NCBI RefSeq assembly: GCF_003945345.1
Contig: NZ_AP019308.1
Span: 6,877,001 to 6,941,000, forward strand
DNA from: Paenibacillus baekrokdamisoli
GTDB lineage: Bacteria > Bacillota > Bacilli > Paenibacillales > Paenibacillaceae
Length of the DNA: 64,000 bases
Direction: 5' to 3'
Below, piece after piece: positions 62,114 to 64,000 of this stretch. The position numbers were made by a program, and so were the translations under genes. Position 1 is the first letter of the stretch, and the number at the start of each line of letters is the position of its first letter. The notes under the pieces were generated by a model. That model worked only from the letters and a program-made list of their open reading frames with translations, ran no database searches and was not told the origin of the DNA.

Positions 62114-63079
62114 TTAAGGGGTAACGCTCCGTAAAACGGTTAAATTACCATCCAGCTCATAAGCGCCAAGGCTTGCAGGGAGCAGGAAGCATTCGCCAGC
62201 TTTGAGCTCTAGTTTGCCGTCTTCCCAGCTAAGCGAGCCGGTTCCTTCGGCGATGACGAGAATAACGAAACTCTCTTGTGTTGTGGATAGCTTCCAAGGT
62301 GCACGTACGAGCCCTTTCTCCACAATAAAATACGGTGATTCTGCAATTTGAAGCCATTCATTGTCACCAATATTATCGGTCTTCATACGGCTTGCTCCAG
62401 CACCTTCATAAGCGGTTACGTTAAGCGAATCTTCAACATGCAGCTCGCGAAGCTTACCATCAAGACCTGGACGGTTGTAGTCGAACACACGGTAGGTTGT
62501 ATCGGAATTCTGTTGAATCTCGGCAACCACTACACCTGCACATAGTGCATGAACGGTACCCGCTGGAATGTAGAAGGCATCTCCCGCCGCTACAGGTACT
62601 TCCTGGAGCGTATCCATTACACGGCCTTCTTCAATCGCGGCAGCAAGGGCAGCGCGATCTACGCCATCTTTTAATCCGTAAATGATCTTTGCGCCTGGCT
62701 TTGCATCAAGAACGTACCACATTTCTGTTTTGCCAAGCTCGCCCTTTGGAAGTCCTTCGTAGGAATCGGTCGGATGTACTTGGATGGAGAGGTCATCATT
62801 ACAATCAAGCAGCTTGATAAGTAGAGGGAAGCGGCCCCCTTCGGCATAACCCTTCGTACCGAAGAATTCACGTCCATAGCGCTCGCGTATGTCATCAAGC
62901 CCGAGTCCAGCAAGCTCTCCATTCATAACCTTAGTCGTACCATTCGGGTGGTCGCCAATCATCCAACCCTCACCGATTGATCCTTCTGGCAGTGTCAGAC
63001 CGAACTGCTCAAGCGCTCGTCCACCCCAAATGCGTTCCTTCATTTCTGGTTTAAATTGTAAGGGATAAGCCTTAGTCAT
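62114..63079 (-). CDS. manA: mannose-6-phosphate isomerase, class I (Bacillus type)
   Basis: 321 residues. Interconverts mannose-6-P and fructose-6-P. ERIWGGRALEQFG, LIKLLDCNDDLSIQVHPTDS (Gln and His zinc ligands), GKTEMWYVL (Glu ligand), AGDAFYIPAGTVHAL and QNSDTTYRVFDYNR match the short Bacillus ManA/YvyI type. AAAGGAG precedes the ATG. It may supply mannose units for the neighbouring glycosylation genes, but that is only proximity. Confidence 0.95.
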   Translation of the reverse strand: MTKAYPLQFKPEMKERIWGGRALEQFGLTLPEGSIGEGWMIGDHPNGTTKVMNGELAGLGLDDIRERYGREFFGTKGYAEGGRFPLLIKLLDCNDDLSIQVHPTDSYEGLPKGELGKTEMWYVLDAKPGAKIIYGLKDGVDRAALAAAIEEGRVMDTLQEVPVAAGDAFYIPAGTVHALCAGVVVAEIQQNSDTTYRVFDYNRPGLDGKLRELHVEDSLNVTAYEGAGASRMKTDNIGDNEWLQIAESPYFIVEKGLVRAPWKLSTTQESFVILVIAEGTGSLSWEDGKLELKAGECFLLPASLGAYELDGNLTVLRSVTP

Positions 63080-63120
63080 TGGGTTAATCTCCTTTATCTC
63101 TATGTAGTAGATACTGCTGT

Positions 63121-63513
63121 TTACTTGGATGCAGGCTGAAACATTTCTAAGAATTCACCATCAGGGCCATAGAAGAAGAAGTAGCGGCTCCCATTTGGCA
63201 ATGTCGAAATCTCCGTGTCCCTTAATGGAACGCCAAGTCCTTGGATACGAGCAAACTCAGCTTCGACATCATCAACGGTAAAGGCCACATGGTGGGTAAG
63301 GCCCTCCGCCGGCAGTTCGCCTTGGTAACCCTCAATGAGTTCGATTTCGGATTCGCGTGCTTCAGCTCCAGCTAGAAAGGCAAGACGAATAACGCCATTG
63401 GAATGAGGTAATGTGTATAAGTACGTCAAACCGACAATTTCTGTATAAAAGGCAATTGATTTCTCCAAATCTTTAACCATAATACCAACATGCTCTAATT
63501 TACGTACGGCCAT
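63121..63513 (-). CDS. VOC-fold protein, glyoxalase I-like
   Basis: 130 residues. Two beta-alpha-beta-beta-beta modules: KLEHVGIMVKDLEKSIAFYT and LTHHVAFTVDDVEAEFARIQ. Metal ligands His (EHVG), Glu (EIELIE), His (THHV) and Glu (GEFLEMFQ) are all present, so a metal-dependent lactoylglutathione-lyase-like activity is possible; the substrate is unproven. GAGGAGG lies before the ATG. It lies 41 nt upstream of manA on the same strand. Confidence 0.85.
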   Translation of the reverse strand: MAVRKLEHVGIMVKDLEKSIAFYTEIVGLTYLYTLPHSNGVIRLAFLAGAEARESEIELIEGYQGELPAEGLTHHVAFTVDDVEAEFARIQGLGVPLRDTEISTLPNGSRYFFFYGPDGEFLEMFQPASK

Positions 63514-63583
63514 TTGGGTTTCCTCCTCGTAATCGTCTCAAATTGTTCATTGCTCCATCATAAAGCTTATGTGGGAAAAGGGG

Positions 63584-64000
63584 CTATAGTTTTTCGATCG
63601 CCACTAAAAAAGGTGCGTCGGACCGCTGTATCCTTTTGTAAACAACAGCCTGTCCGATTTGCTGTGGCAAGTTGGCAGCCCATTGCTCTACCGCAATCGT
63701 TTCTGCATCTCCTCCAGAGTGACCGGGATAAAGCACAATTGTGAGGATTCCGCCTTTGCGCAGCAGCATAATTGCAGACTGAAGTGCGATAAGTGTTGGT
63801 TCTGTCAGAGTAATAATACTTGGGTCTGCACCTGGAAGGTAGCCAAGATTGAACATAATTGCGGCGATTTGACCTTGAGAATTAACAGCTATATGATTAG
63901 CCATCACTTCGTGGCTGTCAAGCACCAGATGCAGCTTCGGAAGTGGGTATTCTTTCATCGAATTCGCTCTGGAAGGAGCTGGACCTTCAGCCTGTGAGGC
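63584..64000 (-). CDS. ytqB: YtqB-type class I SAM methyltransferase, C-terminal part
   Basis: Partial at the right edge; the frame stays open to base 64000, so the ATG at 63958 is internal, not the start. The visible part (LVLDSHEVMANHI, IAAIMFNLGYLPGADPSIIT, GGILTIVLYPGHSGGDAETI, PFLVAIEKL) matches the rRNA-methylase-like YtqB family of Bacillus. The SAM-binding GxGxG region lies outside. The 71-nt gap to the VOC gene suggests one leftward transcript. Confidence 0.82.
   Translation of the reverse strand, partial: ASQAEGPAPSRANSMKEYPLPKLHLVLDSHEVMANHIAVNSQGQIAAIMFNLGYLPGADPSIITLTEPTLIALQSAIMLLRKGGILTIVLYPGHSGGDAETIAVEQWAANLPQQIGQAVVYKRIQRSDAPFLVAIEKL

Overview
The window looks like a chromosomal segment from a Paenibacillus-type Gram-positive spore former (Bacillota, Paenibacillaceae). 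The evidence is the lytH/lipA/yutD gene order known from Bacillus, a YlbJ sporulation protein, YycC, two copper-amine-oxidase-type stalk-domain secreted proteins, strong AGGAGG ribosome binding sites with many GTG/TTG starts, and U-rich hairpin terminators after most transcription units. No rRNA, tRNA, prophage, IS element or CRISPR array was recognised. Base composition is fairly uniform (estimated mid-40s % GC), except for a visibly AT-richer patch at about 46.9-49.0 kb.

Layout. 0-12 kb is mostly housekeeping: lytH (cut by the left edge), lipA and yutD; a leftward ylbJ - nadK - ABC exporter run in which nadK and the exporter abut as TAG-ATG; a 30-codon membrane micro-ORF with its own promoter and terminator; a truncated haemoglobin; DUF2225; a small zinc-ribbon-like protein coupled to yycC; an M3 oligopeptidase; ndk; and a nitroreductase. 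12-22.5 kb is a complete Gram-positive Tad/Flp pilus locus (TadZ, TadA, TadB, TadC, Flp pilin, TadE-like, a 741-residue TadG-like protein, a second TadE-like, prepilin peptidase, FHA protein). It is preceded by a terminator hairpin that has a competing upstream repeat. 22.5-33.7 kb holds an SDR epimerase, a lipoprotein behind a tandemly repeated leader, DUF2621, nfo, purU, tkt (behind a related leader), ppnP, a hydroxyacid dehydrogenase fused to a PilZ domain, pgi and yvyE.

33.8-40.2 kb is a sulfate ABC importer operon (cysT-cysW-cysA-binding protein), then a secreted DUF3298/stalk protein and a YeiH-type transporter. 40.3-46.7 kb holds a HAD phosphatase, an AraC-regulator relic, an S41 protease, a Tritrichomonas-type IMP dehydrogenase, an M14 carboxypeptidase and a small LSm-like protein. 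46.9-49.0 kb is AT-rich: an ArsR/DUF2087 regulator with a perfect operator, coupled to an unknown gene, followed by an 800-bp gene-poor stretch with a 10-bp tandem repeat. 49-58 kb holds an MBL hydrolase with a palindrome-rich promoter, an RluA-type synthase, a divergent PhyH/AraC pair, a stalk-domain HtrA-like protease, a DUF4080 radical SAM protein, an aldo/keto reductase, and an intergenic region with a long inverted repeat and a candidate sRNA. 58-64 kb holds an APH-like kinase, a divergent lipid-linked glycosylation cluster (GT2, DUF2304, EmrE-like; GT-C), manA, a glyoxalase-fold protein and the 3' part of a ytqB-type methyltransferase cut by the right edge.

The most noteworthy candidates are the structured leader shared by tkt and the lipoprotein gene, the dehydrogenase-PilZ fusion, the two-gene ArsR/DUF2087 module with its operator, the possible attenuator before the Tad locus, and the candidate sRNA at about 58.1 kb. 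All functional statements rest on reading motifs and on memory of the families; no database search was run.
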